Part shown: in pieces, positions 45,026-53,190 of the stretch
Layout: the number at the start of each line of letters is the position of its first letter
Numbering within the stretch: the stretch's first letter is position 1
Origin: Acinetobacter pittii ATCC 19004 = CIP 70.29
GTDB taxonomy: Bacteria; Pseudomonadota; Gammaproteobacteria; Pseudomonadales; Moraxellaceae
Length of the DNA stretch: 64,000 nucleotides
Direction: 5' to 3'
Assembly: GCF_000369045.1 (NCBI RefSeq)
Contig: NZ_KB849786.1
Location: forward strand, 851,906 to 915,905
Translations under genes and position numbers: made by a program
Notes under the pieces: generated by a model
Told to the model about the DNA's origin: nothing
Seen by the model: only the letters and a program-made list of their open reading frames with translations
The model's database searches: none

Positions 45026-46216
45026 ATGTTCACAAAAAAGGATTTATTGCAGCAACGGACGTTGATTGATCAACTGCGCACGCAAAATAGTCTCTCTCCT
45101 CAGAACGCTGCCAAACTCGGCCAAAGTATTGCAAGCTCGTGGGAACGATCGGCTTCTGCCGCGATTCCTAAAGAGCGTTTTGCTGCTCCATTAGTCGAGA
45201 AAAAAACTGCTTCACAAAATGCTTTAGATATGGCTTTAAGCCAATGTGCCGACGACTTACGTCATATTGCAGAGCAATCTTCAATGGTGATTGCTGTCGG
45301 TGATATCGGTAGTACCATTATCTGGACGGCACCAAGTCCTCAAATGCAAAGTGCTGCTGAACGTGTACATTTTGTGAAGGGTGGTCAGTGGCGTGAAGAA
45401 TTTGTGGGCACAAATGCCTTAGCTTTATCTTTAAAAACTCAACAATCAAGCTGTGTTTTTTCAAATGAACATTACATGGAATCGATCCACGAGTGGGTAT
45501 GCTATGCCGCACCGATTATCGATCCATACTCAAAACAAACCCTCGGTGTCGTTGATTTATCAACCACGTGGAAGAACCATAATAGTTTAGGAATATTGGC
45601 TGCTGAACGTTGTGCATCCATTATTCAGTCTGCTTTGCTAGAGCAGCAGCGCCAGCAATTACATATCCGTGCTTTTTCGACACCGCAAGTTAAATTTAAT
45701 GGCAAAAGTTTATTATTAACACCGCGTCAAATTGAGATTTTAACCATATTGGCTCTATGTCCGCATGGTTTAACTTTAGAGCATCTTTATCAGGCACTCT
45801 ATGGCGAACGTAAAGTCAGTATGGGTACGCTTAAAGCTGAAATGTCTCAACTTCGAGATATTTTGGGTGGTTTACTTGGTTCACGTCCATATCGTTTACT
45901 TGTACATGTTGAAGCCGATTTTTTACAAGCGGAACAAGCACTCGATGCAGGATATGCAGCCTCAGCTTTGCAGCTTTACACAGGTGTATTTCTAGCAAAA
46001 ACGGAAAGTCCATTTTTATGTGCATGGCGCGACTGCCTCGAATCACGCTTGAGCGATGCGATTTTTAAAACCCAAGAAACGGATTTATTACTCAAGCATT
46101 TAGCTCATTTCCCTGAAGCAATCGATGCGGTAGAACGTCTTATGGAGTTAGTACCGAGTGAACATCCCGCGCATCAATTGCTGATGAAATACCTTGACTC
46201 ACCTAAGCTCAGTTAA
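45026..46216 (+). CDS. GAF-domain transcriptional regulator with winged helix
   Basis: Probable regulator of the neighbouring alcohol and aldehyde genes. The N-terminal half resembles AcoR-type activators: SSWERSASAAIPKERF near the start and a GAF sensor domain at about 75-215 with FVGTNALALSL and VDLSTTWKNH. AcoR proteins continue with an AAA+ sigma-54 contact domain; here that is missing. Instead there is a winged-helix region at about 228-295 (LLLTPRQIEILTILALCPHG) and a helical C-terminus with a pattern like the BTAD domains of SARP-type regulators. Divergent from exaC by 142 bases; its stop overlaps the hydrolase stop tail to tail by 4 bases. Confidence 0.8.
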   Translation: MFTKKDLLQQRTLIDQLRTQNSLSPQNAAKLGQSIASSWERSASAAIPKERFAAPLVEKKTASQNALDMALSQCADDLRHIAEQSSMVIAVGDIGSTIIWTAPSPQMQSAAERVHFVKGGQWREEFVGTNALALSLKTQQSSCVFSNEHYMESIHEWVCYAAPIIDPYSKQTLGVVDLSTTWKNHNSLGILAAERCASIIQSALLEQQRQQLHIRAFSTPQVKFNGKSLLLTPRQIEILTILALCPHGLTLEHLYQALYGERKVSMGTLKAEMSQLRDILGGLLGSRPYRLLVHVEADFLQAEQALDAGYAASALQLYTGVFLAKTESPFLCAWRDCLESRLSDAIFKTQETDLLLKHLAHFPEAIDAVERLMELVPSEHPAHQLLMKYLDSPKLS

Positions 46217-47181
46217 GTGATTTTTTGATCCAGCCACTGAAACAATTGTTGATAGACTTGTTCTCGTACTGGCTGGGCCGAAAGGACTAAATCATGCAAC
46301 CCATTGTGAATAGAGACAACAGAGACATCGCCTTTGATTTTTTTACCAAATTTTTCAATGTCTTTAACGTCTAAAATTACATCGCTTTGAGTCGCATCTG
46401 CTCCCCATTTTTTAGGGTTTTTAGTCTGATGAGAATGCATAATCAGGGCGGGAATATTGAGTTTAACCCCGCGATGTATTTCTTTTTGTGCCGTATGAAT
46501 CGCATGTAGAAAGCTGAGTTGAACCGTAGGGGCGGAGGTAGGTTTCCAGTCCAGATTAAAGTCCCATTCGCCCTTGAGCTGTTTGTGAAGGCTCGCGGTG
46601 TACCATTTGTTTAATTGACTTGGGAATTTAACTTTTGGCAGATATTTTCCTACTCGACTGAGTACTGGAATACCAAATTTTTTCTCGACCAAGCTTAAAT
46701 TAAAATCGTAAAACGGGCTGTTTGCCCAAAGTCCTTTAATCAGAGGGTGGTTTGGGTTATGGGCAGCATAAAGCGTCGCTGTCAAACCGCCGGTCGAATG
46801 CCCTGCAAGCAAGACTTGTGTGTGCTGTTCTTTGCCAATAATCTCTAATGCTTGTGTAATTTCAGCATCGTATTCATTTAAATCAAGCACATTATAGAAA
46901 ATTTGATGAGGTAGCTTTGAGCGGCCATATTTTCTTAAATCAAGTGCATAGAAGTCATAACCATGAGCATTGAATTGCTCAGCCATTTCGGTTTGAAAGA
47001 AATAATCTAAAAAACCATGAATATACAGCACGGCTTTTTGAGTAGATTGAGCGGCTTTTTTACGCACTAAGGTGGCTACAACTTTCCCTTCATAATCATT
47101 AGGAAAACTAAGTGTGAGCTGTTCGTAACCCGTGCCTAAAATATCTGGAACATAAGTTTGATTAGCTAAAGATGTATTCAT
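46213..47181 (-). CDS. Alpha/beta hydrolase, lysophospholipase-like
   Basis: Serine hydrolase of 322 residues. The nucleophile elbow is GHSTGG in VLLAGHSTGGLTATLY, the oxyanion region LYIHGFLDYFF, and the catalytic His near HNGLHDLVLS. No signal peptide is seen, so it is cytosolic. It resembles the serine aminopeptidase/monoacylglycerol lipase group; substrate unknown. It lies between the GAF regulator and the alcohol dehydrogenase and shares the phased GGTTGGA repeat upstream, so it may belong to the same regulon. Confidence 0.85.
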   Translation of the reverse strand: MNTSLANQTYVPDILGTGYEQLTLSFPNDYEGKVVATLVRKKAAQSTQKAVLYIHGFLDYFFQTEMAEQFNAHGYDFYALDLRKYGRSKLPHQIFYNVLDLNEYDAEITQALEIIGKEQHTQVLLAGHSTGGLTATLYAAHNPNHPLIKGLWANSPFYDFNLSLVEKKFGIPVLSRVGKYLPKVKFPSQLNKWYTASLHKQLKGEWDFNLDWKPTSAPTVQLSFLHAIHTAQKEIHRGVKLNIPALIMHSHQTKNPKKWGADATQSDVILDVKDIEKFGKKIKGDVSVVSIHNGLHDLVLSAQPVREQVYQQLFQWLDQKIT

Positions 47182-47248
47182 TTTTATCGAGCTATTGTAA
47201 TTAAGACATGCAGAGTATCCTTCAATGAAATGGGCGAATTGTCAATTA

Positions 47249-47266
47249 GGTTTGGAAAAGGTTGGA
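47249..47266 (+). promoter_or_regulatory. Phased GGTT(T)GGA direct repeat (hydrolase)
   Basis: GGTTTGGA at 47249-47256 and GGTTGGA at 47260-47266; the GG starts are 11 bases apart. It lies 68 bases upstream of the hydrolase ATG on the same strand orientation as the exaC copy. Confidence 0.45.
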
Positions 47267-47277
47267 GTATAGATTCT

Positions 47278-47312
47278 AAAAAAAGGGAATACCGCTGGAG
47301 CTAAGTATTCCC
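47278..47312 (-). terminator. Terminator of the alcohol dehydrogenase gene
   Basis: Stem GGGAATAC (47285-47292) / GTATTCCC (47305-47312), followed on the minus strand by a run of T. A second perfect 10-bp stem, AGTAAGTCAA (47319-47328) / TTGACTTACT (47342-47351), lies between it and the stop codon. Confidence 0.8.
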
Positions 47313-47376
47313 CAAAAAAGTAAGTCAACGGTCGGAGGGATTTGACTTACTAGAGGGATATGCCATTACATCAGTA

Positions 47377-48549
47377 TTAAAGTGCTGCTTTGAAAATCTC
47401 CACAACTTGCGCATGATTTGCTTTACGAGGGTTGGTGAGCATACATGCATCTTTTTGAGCATTATCTGCCATCACCGCAAGGTCTTCAGTTTTTACACCA
47501 AGCTCGGTTAAACCAGATGGAATACCAATTGATGAAGACAGTTTACGAATGGCATCAATAGCAGCATACGCAGCTTCCATCACTGTTAATCCGTGAGTTC
47601 TTACACCCATTAACTCTGCGATTTTTGCGTAACGATCTGGGCAAGCAATTAAGTTAAATTCACAAACGTGTGGTAACAAGATTGCATTACATACACCGTG
47701 CGGTAGGTTGTAGAAACCGCCTAACTGGTGCGCCATTGCGTGAACATAACCTAAAGATGCATTGTTAAATGCCATGCCAGCCAAATATTGTGCATAGCTC
47801 ATCGCATCACGCGCTTCGATGTTTTCACCATTTGCGACAGCAGGTTGTAACCACTGGCTAATCATCGTAATCGCTTTTTCTGCACACGCATCAGTAATTG
47901 GGTTTGCCGCCGTAGAAACATATGCTTCAACTGCATGAGTTAGCGCATCCATACCTGTTGCAGCGGTTAAACCAGCCGGTTTTGCAATCATAAGTTTCGG
48001 GTCATCAATGGCAATAAGTGGGGTACAACGCCAGTCAACAATCGCCATTTTTACGTGAGTATCGGTATTGGTAATAATACAGAAACGAGTCATTTCCGAT
48101 GCAGTACCAGCCGTTGTATTCACTGCAATGAGTGGTGTCATTGGGACTTTACTTTTATCGATGCCTTCGTAGTCACGAATATGACCACCACCCGCAGTGA
48201 CTAAACCAATCCCTTTTGCACAGTCGTGAGATGAACCGCCACCTAAAGATACAATAAAGTCACAGCCATTGTCGTTATAGGCATTTACGCCATTATGAAC
48301 ATTAATATCGGTTGGGTTAGGTTCTGCGCCTGGGAATATATGGCTTGCAACGCCTGCTTCAGTTAAATAGTTTGCGATAAGATCTGCAACACCAAATTTA
48401 AATAAGCCTTCATCGGTCACAATTAATGCTTTTTTTGCGCCGAGGTTTTGTGCCTTTGTACCAATTTCTTTAGCACATCCTGGTCCAAAGAGTGATACGC
48501 ATGGAATATAAAAACCGTTTGTTTGATCTGCAATATTTTTAAAAGCCAT
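47377..48549 (-). CDS. Iron-containing (type III) alcohol dehydrogenase
   Basis: NAD-dependent alcohol dehydrogenase of 390 residues. The cofactor loop is GGGSSHDCAKGIGLV. Metal ligands appear in MDALTHAVEAYVS and HAMAHQLGGFYNLPHG, both with the His pattern of the family. It can reduce acetaldehyde to ethanol or oxidise short alcohols; direction cannot be told. I start at ATG 48549 (MAFKNIADQTNGF), the usual N-terminus, after GGAATCACTCC; 19 earlier codons in frame are not conserved-looking. The upstream region has a palindrome and a phased CCTACCAAA repeat. Confidence 0.93.
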   Translation of the reverse strand: MAFKNIADQTNGFYIPCVSLFGPGCAKEIGTKAQNLGAKKALIVTDEGLFKFGVADLIANYLTEAGVASHIFPGAEPNPTDINVHNGVNAYNDNGCDFIVSLGGGSSHDCAKGIGLVTAGGGHIRDYEGIDKSKVPMTPLIAVNTTAGTASEMTRFCIITNTDTHVKMAIVDWRCTPLIAIDDPKLMIAKPAGLTAATGMDALTHAVEAYVSTAANPITDACAEKAITMISQWLQPAVANGENIEARDAMSYAQYLAGMAFNNASLGYVHAMAHQLGGFYNLPHGVCNAILLPHVCEFNLIACPDRYAKIAELMGVRTHGLTVMEAAYAAIDAIRKLSSSIGIPSGLTELGVKTEDLAVMADNAQKDACMLTNPRKANHAQVVEIFKAAL

Positions 48550-48591
48550 GGAGTGATTCCTTCTTCCATAAATCCATTGTTTGTTATTACA

Positions 48592-48604
48592 GGTGAGCCT
48601 CACC
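48592..48604. promoter_or_regulatory. 13-bp palindrome upstream of the alcohol dehydrogenase
   Basis: GGTGAG-C-CTCACC, a perfect inverted repeat 43 bases before ATG 48549. Its place near the promoter suggests an operator for a dimeric regulator. Confidence 0.4.
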
Positions 48605-48641
48605 ATGGCCTTAGTATTGTGATGTGAAGTTTATTTTCCTA

Positions 48642-48661
48642 CCTACCAAAAACCTACCAAA
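48642..48661 (-). promoter_or_regulatory. Phased TTTGGTAGG direct repeat (alcohol dehydrogenase)
   Basis: CCTACCAAA occurs at 48642-48650 and again at 48653-48661, exactly 11 bases apart; a further CCTACC overlaps the first at 48638-48643. On the minus strand the core is GGTAGG. This matches the GGTTGG core of the exaC and hydrolase copies as GGTWGG, though in the opposite orientation. Confidence 0.45.
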
Positions 48662-48779
48662 TATTATTTTGTTTTTAATTATTGATTTATATGTGCTTTT
48701 TAGAAAGTTTGGCACATTCATTTAATTTTTTCGGGAAAATCGTTAAGCTATGGGCTGTTGAAGATGTACATATGAGATT

Positions 48780-50492
48780 ATGAAACAGGAAACTGCGCTT
48801 AAACTGCTTAAAGCAGGTGAAAATGTCTTTTTAACCGGTTCGGCTGGTGCAGGGAAAACCTATACACTTAATCAGTACATCCAATACCTCAAAGCACGTA
48901 AAGTGCCTGTGGCAATTACGGCGTCTACAGGTATTGCAGCAACACATATGAACGGTATGACCATTCATACATGGGCTGGCATTGGCATTAAAGATCTGTT
49001 AACTGACGACGATCTAAAACGCATGAAAGAGCGTAAATATCTCAAGGAACATCTTGAAAATGCGCAAGTTCTTGTAATTGATGAAATCTCAATGTTACAC
49101 GCGAAACAGCTTAATCTGGTCAATCAAGTTCTAAAATATTTTAAAGAAAGCGATGAAGCCTTCGGTGGTATTCAAGTCATTGTAGCTGGAGATTTCTTCC
49201 AGTTACCGCCTGTAGGACGTAATGGTGAAGCCAATCGTGACAAGTTCTGCTTTATGTCAGATGCATGGGTCGAAGCCAAATTCCGCGTATGTTATTTAAC
49301 AGAACAACACCGCCAAGATGATGAAATTCTGAACCAGATTTTAAATGCCATTCGTGCGCAAAATATTCAAGCAGATCATTTGCAAGCACTTCGTCAATCA
49401 CGCGCGCATGATATTGGTGAGACCTTTACTCGTCTTTATACGCACAATATGGATGTCGACAATATCAATTATCAGCACTTAAATGAAATTGATAATGAAG
49501 GACATCAATTCAATGCTGTTTTAGATGGTAATGAAAAATTATTAGAAACTTTAAAATCTTCAGTGCGTGCGCCAGAAGAACTCACACTTAAAAAGCATGC
49601 CAAAGTCATGTTTGTAAAAAATAACTTTGATATGGGCTATATCAACGGAAGTTTGGGTGAAGTCATCGGCTTTGAAGAAGATGATGAAAATGGCTTACTG
49701 CCGAAAGTAAAACTGACTGATGGCACGACTTTGCTGGTTGCTCCTGAAACGTGGTCCGTTGAAAATGAAGCAGGCAAAGTGATTGCAAGTTTTCAGCAAA
49801 TTCCACTTCGTTTAGCATGGGCGATTACTATTCATAAAAGCCAAGGTATGACTTTAGAAGCGGCTGAAATTAACCTGATGAATACCTTCGAGAAAGGTCA
49901 GGGTTATGTCGCATTGTCGCGCTTAAAATCTTTAACTGGTCTAAAATTATTAGGTATTAACGAGCAAGCTTTAGAGTTAGACAGTTTAGCTGTCAAAGCC
50001 GATCGCCGTTTCCAAGAGCTTTCAAAAGAAGCCGAAGACAACTTTGCAGATGTAGATTTAACGGCTCAGCATAAAGCATTTATTCGTCATTGTGGCGGTA
50101 CCTTGAATGAAACCGAGATCTCTCGTAATGAGAAGAAACTCGCAAAAGGTGGCAAGCAAAATTATGCTACGGCAACTTTAGATGAGACACGTGTTTTGTT
50201 TGAAGAAGGCTATGAGATTGAAGACATCGCGCATGAACGTGGTTTAACCCCAGCGACAATTATTAATCACTTGGCTCGACTGCATAAAGAGCAAAAGTTA
50301 GATATTTCGGTTGCCCATCCGGGTGAAGAGGTGGTCGAAGAAATTCGTAAAATTTATAAGAAGCTGAAAAAGCGCCAAAATCCAGATCATTTTTCTGATG
50401 ATGGTTCGATCAAACTAAGACCAATTGTTGAAGCAACCAGCCCTCGAATGGGATATGATCAGGTCAGATTAGCTTTATTATTTATTGAGTAA
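48780..50492 (+). CDS. Pif1-family DNA helicase
   Basis: Superfamily 1B, 5'-3' helicase of 570 residues. Walker A is GSAGAGKTYTL at 20-30, Walker B VLVIDEISML, then GDFFQLPPV and, near 350, AWAITIHKSQGMTLE and GQGYVALSRLKSL. After the helicase core a helix-turn-helix domain (about 455-500, EIEDIAHERGLTPATI) like that at the C-terminus of some RecQ and Pif1 proteins may aid DNA binding. Probable role in resolving DNA structures during replication or repair. Starts ATG 48780 after ATGTACATATGAGATT, weak ribosome site. Confidence 0.9.
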   Translation: MKQETALKLLKAGENVFLTGSAGAGKTYTLNQYIQYLKARKVPVAITASTGIAATHMNGMTIHTWAGIGIKDLLTDDDLKRMKERKYLKEHLENAQVLVIDEISMLHAKQLNLVNQVLKYFKESDEAFGGIQVIVAGDFFQLPPVGRNGEANRDKFCFMSDAWVEAKFRVCYLTEQHRQDDEILNQILNAIRAQNIQADHLQALRQSRAHDIGETFTRLYTHNMDVDNINYQHLNEIDNEGHQFNAVLDGNEKLLETLKSSVRAPEELTLKKHAKVMFVKNNFDMGYINGSLGEVIGFEEDDENGLLPKVKLTDGTTLLVAPETWSVENEAGKVIASFQQIPLRLAWAITIHKSQGMTLEAAEINLMNTFEKGQGYVALSRLKSLTGLKLLGINEQALELDSLAVKADRRFQELSKEAEDNFADVDLTAQHKAFIRHCGGTLNETEISRNEKKLAKGGKQNYATATLDETRVLFEEGYEIEDIAHERGLTPATIINHLARLHKEQKLDISVAHPGEEVVEEIRKIYKKLKKRQNPDHFSDDGSIKLRPIVEATSPRMGYDQVRLALLFIE

Positions 50493-50535
50493 AGTTTAAT
50501 TAGCTTAATGACTTATTATATAAATTGAGGTGGCT

Positions 50536-50895
50536 ATGCCGCACGTTATAGTTGATTATTCAGAAAATTTAACTGGATTAAACGCAAAACAATTACTTGA
50601 AGAAATTAATACCACATTGATTGATACAGAGCTATTTAGTCCAGAAGACATTAAAAGCCGTGCGCGTAAAGATGATGTTTTTCTCATTGGCTTAGGGGCT
50701 GATCAAGCCTATATTCATGTAAAAGCCTACATTTTGTCAGGAAGAACAGCTGAACAAAAACAACTTATGGGTGAGCAGTTATTAGCGGCACTCAGCAACA
50801 AAAAATATCTACAGCCAGAGTTTAATAAAGAAATTCAATTGTGCGTTGAGCTTATCGATATGCCAAGAGAAGATTACTTTAAGCAAGTTGTATAA
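50536..50895 (+). CDS. 5-carboxymethyl-2-hydroxymuconate isomerase-like protein
   Basis: Tautomerase-superfamily protein of 119 residues. The start matters: ATG 50536 puts Pro next to Met (M-PHVIVDYSENL), leaving Pro1 as the catalytic base after Met removal, and AGGTGG lies at a good distance. A GTG two codons earlier would bury it. In E. coli the homologue, HpaF, works in homoprotocatechuate breakdown; no hpa genes are in this window, so the reaction here is uncertain. Confidence 0.85.
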   Translation: MPHVIVDYSENLTGLNAKQLLEEINTTLIDTELFSPEDIKSRARKDDVFLIGLGADQAYIHVKAYILSGRTAEQKQLMGEQLLAALSNKKYLQPEFNKEIQLCVELIDMPREDYFKQVV

Positions 50896-50999
50896 TTCTA
50901 AAAAAGCGCAATTTCGATCAAGAATAGAGATTCGCACTATGTAAAAGTAGTGCTTTCGAATGAACAGACATCTACTTACTTTTAAAGTGGGTCTAGCGT

Positions 51000-51031
51000 G
51001 ATACTGGCATAACCTAGATTATGCCAGTATC
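51000..51031. terminator. Long hairpin over the thiM stop codon
   Basis: Perfect 13-bp stem GATACTGGCATAA (51000-51012) / TTATGCCAGTATC (51019-51031), loop CCTAGA. The thiM stop codon forms part of the stem. No T-run follows on either strand, so it may stabilise the 3' end rather than end transcription. Confidence 0.5.
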
Positions 51032-51846
51032 TCTAAAAGCTTAATATCTGCATATTGCTCAATCAAGTTGTCATCTAGCATGTGGATGTAATCCATAAAG
51101 ATGGTGCTAAAACTTCCCATAGTTTGAGCTTGATTTGCAGCGAGTTTACCCGCAATCGCAAAATGAACATGAGCTGAAAGAGCAGCAATGGTTGGCGTCG
51201 TTACAGCACTATATGCTGCGATTAACGCACCCAAAGCGCAGCCTGTTGCTGTGATTTTTGGTTGTAAAGGACTTCCGCCGTTCACTTGAATAACGACGTC
51301 TAATTCTTTAGATAAAATATAATCTGACTCACCTGAAATAGCGATACAGTCCGCATGTGCTAATAGTGTATAAGCCTGTTGATAGGCTTGATCACTACTT
51401 AGAGTACTATCGACACCTTTAGATTGAACTTGGTTGCCTGCAAGTGTACTAATTTCTGAAGCATTACCACGAATAATGCTTGGCTTGAACTGTAAAAGCT
51501 CGTCTGTCATTTGACTACGCCAAGCTAAAATTGGTCCATAACCTACTGGATCAAGCACCCATGGAATGCCATTGAGCTGTGCAGTCTTGGCAGATATTTG
51601 CATGGCTTGCATTTGCTCTGAAGTAGGTGTGCCCAAATTAATGCTTAAAGCCGATGAAATTTTGGTAAAACTTTCTGCTTCATAAGGATTATCAATCATG
51701 GCAGGTGAAGCACCAGAAGCAAGTAAGACATTGGCTGTATAGTTGGCTGCAACGCTATTGGTAATGCATTGCACAAGAGGCGTTTTTGCCTGCATGTTTT
51801 GCCAAGCGTCAATTACCTGCTCAATCAAAGTCGATGCTGATGTCAT
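51019..51846 (-). CDS. thiM: Hydroxyethylthiazole kinase ThiM
   Basis: Salvage enzyme that phosphorylates the thiazole alcohol for thiamine synthesis. Family blocks are TPLVQCITNSVAANYTANVL near the start, GNASEISTLAG in the middle, and the ATP/anion-hole block ITATGCALGALIAAY. Length 275. AAGGAT precedes the start. Only 35 bases separate it from the upstream gene, so there is no room for a thiamine riboswitch here; it may be transcribed with that gene. Confidence 0.93.
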   Translation of the reverse strand: MTSASTLIEQVIDAWQNMQAKTPLVQCITNSVAANYTANVLLASGASPAMIDNPYEAESFTKISSALSINLGTPTSEQMQAMQISAKTAQLNGIPWVLDPVGYGPILAWRSQMTDELLQFKPSIIRGNASEISTLAGNQVQSKGVDSTLSSDQAYQQAYTLLAHADCIAISGESDYILSKELDVVIQVNGGSPLQPKITATGCALGALIAAYSAVTTPTIAALSAHVHFAIAGKLAANQAQTMGSFSTIFMDYIHMLDDNLIEQYADIKLLEILA

Positions 51847-51881
51847 GTTATTATCCTTATTAAGCCAAAGTGATTGTAGAT

Positions 51882-53039
51882 TTAGTGAGTAAAATAATGA
51901 TCTTGATGCTTACATCTTTGGCAAATCAAAGAAACATAATCTGCCGCATCATAATCAACACTTAAATCATTTGAACCACAATGCATACAGCGTTTAACTG
52001 AATAAAAGTTTAATCGAGGTTCAATTTTTCGCCATGCTTTCCAGACAGGTTGGACAAAGATTTGTTCGTCGTAGCCTAAGAAGCGGTTAAGTAAAATATA
52101 ACTCATTTTACTGTAGGGAATATTGTGAGGGCGAGGCAACATTGAGGTTTCCCACTTTTCAGCTAAAGCTCTCTCGCGATATTGCTCTAAGGTTTTCTTT
52201 AACAAATTGGTGTTAATAAATTTTTCATTACGCGGCTGTAGGGCTTTCTGTTTATAAAGATATTCGAGCGCGGTTTGAATTAAATAATAAATCTGACCAA
52301 TTGCCAATGAATCCATTAAACGATAGCAAAAAGTTTGAAAATTAGAGCTTCCTGCAATTTGAATGCCCCAAGTTCGGCAATAGAACTGCATAAACTGAAT
52401 AATCTCTTGATAGAGCACCTGAAAAAGTACGTCTTTTACTTCATCGGCACTACGAAATGGAATACCAAGACTTAAATTTTCATAAAACCAGTGGCGTAGT
52501 TGCTGGGCTACACTAAATAAACTTGGGTCACTATAACCATCCAAGCGAATGTTTAAATAAAAGCACTGAGGTTCATCAGCTTGGTCTTGAGCGTTTAAAA
52601 TTCCATCTTTATGGAGTTGCTTAATCAGATAGTTTTGAAACATCCAGTTTGGTGTAATGGACTGATATTTAATTTTGTCCCAGTGAATGTATTCGTCATG
52701 AGCAATATCGTCTCGTGCATAGTCGTCGAGCAGGCTAAGTAAAAAAAGTTTATGCAAAAAACTGAGCTGTTCCAGACTACGTTGTGGTTGCTCTTTTGAC
52801 TTAAACTGGCGTTGTTCTTGTAGGCGTGTTTGTTGTAAAAGCTTTTTTCGTTGTTTTGTGCATGTTTCACAATGGCAAGTCATTTTTGTGTCTTTAAAAA
52901 CACGGTGCTGACAATGACTGCATTCATGAAACTGAATGTCTTGTTCAAATTGCTCGGCATCTACCCAATACATTGACGCTTGGCAGAGAGGACAATGGCT
53001 ACTTTCATCTAGCTGTTTCTGTAGAATTTGTAAGACCAT
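51882..53039 (-). CDS. Cys-rich hypothetical protein with zinc-ribbon-like ends
   Basis: A 385-residue protein I do not recognise. Near the N-terminus CPLC and CSHC, then CHCETC, form two CxxC sets; at the C-terminus CMHCGS and CQRCKH form another. The central 250 residues are helical and aromatic, without membrane spans. This looks like a nucleic-acid- or protein-binding protein framed by zinc ribbons. Start: a TATAAT on the minus strand at 53081-53076 places the transcript start near 53069, so ATG 53039, which has GGAG 4 bases before it, is preferred to ATG 53066 or the longer frame. thiM follows by 35 bases. Confidence 0.7.
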   Translation of the reverse strand: MVLQILQKQLDESSHCPLCQASMYWVDAEQFEQDIQFHECSHCQHRVFKDTKMTCHCETCTKQRKKLLQQTRLQEQRQFKSKEQPQRSLEQLSFLHKLFLLSLLDDYARDDIAHDEYIHWDKIKYQSITPNWMFQNYLIKQLHKDGILNAQDQADEPQCFYLNIRLDGYSDPSLFSVAQQLRHWFYENLSLGIPFRSADEVKDVLFQVLYQEIIQFMQFYCRTWGIQIAGSSNFQTFCYRLMDSLAIGQIYYLIQTALEYLYKQKALQPRNEKFINTNLLKKTLEQYRERALAEKWETSMLPRPHNIPYSKMSYILLNRFLGYDEQIFVQPVWKAWRKIEPRLNFYSVKRCMHCGSNDLSVDYDAADYVSLICQRCKHQDHYFTH

Positions 53040-53133
53040 TTTGCTCCGAACGCTTAAATCTATCATGACTGACTTATTATACACAGCCACATTGCCGATA
53101 GCTGAGATTGTCTTTTTGTTTGGTGCAAAAATA

Positions 53134-53169
53134 GAAAACCTAAAGTCTTTGTTTTAACTTTAGGTTTTC
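53134..53169 (-). terminator. Terminator of the 85-residue protein gene
   Basis: Perfect 13-bp stem GAAAACCTAAAGT (53134-53146) / ACTTTAGGTTTTC (53157-53169), followed on the minus strand by TATTTTTG. Confidence 0.75.
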
Positions 53170-53190
53170 ATAAGAGGTTAAAATTTAAAA

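Noticed and set aside
48583..48600. Sigma-54 promoter for the alcohol dehydrogenase
   Set aside because: GG and GC have the correct spacing, but the -12 element reads AGGCT instead of TTGCA; too weak beside the clear eat promoter.
51847..51881. Thiamine (TPP) riboswitch before thiM
   Set aside because: Only 35 bases separate thiM from the upstream gene; no room for the fold and no THI-box pattern.
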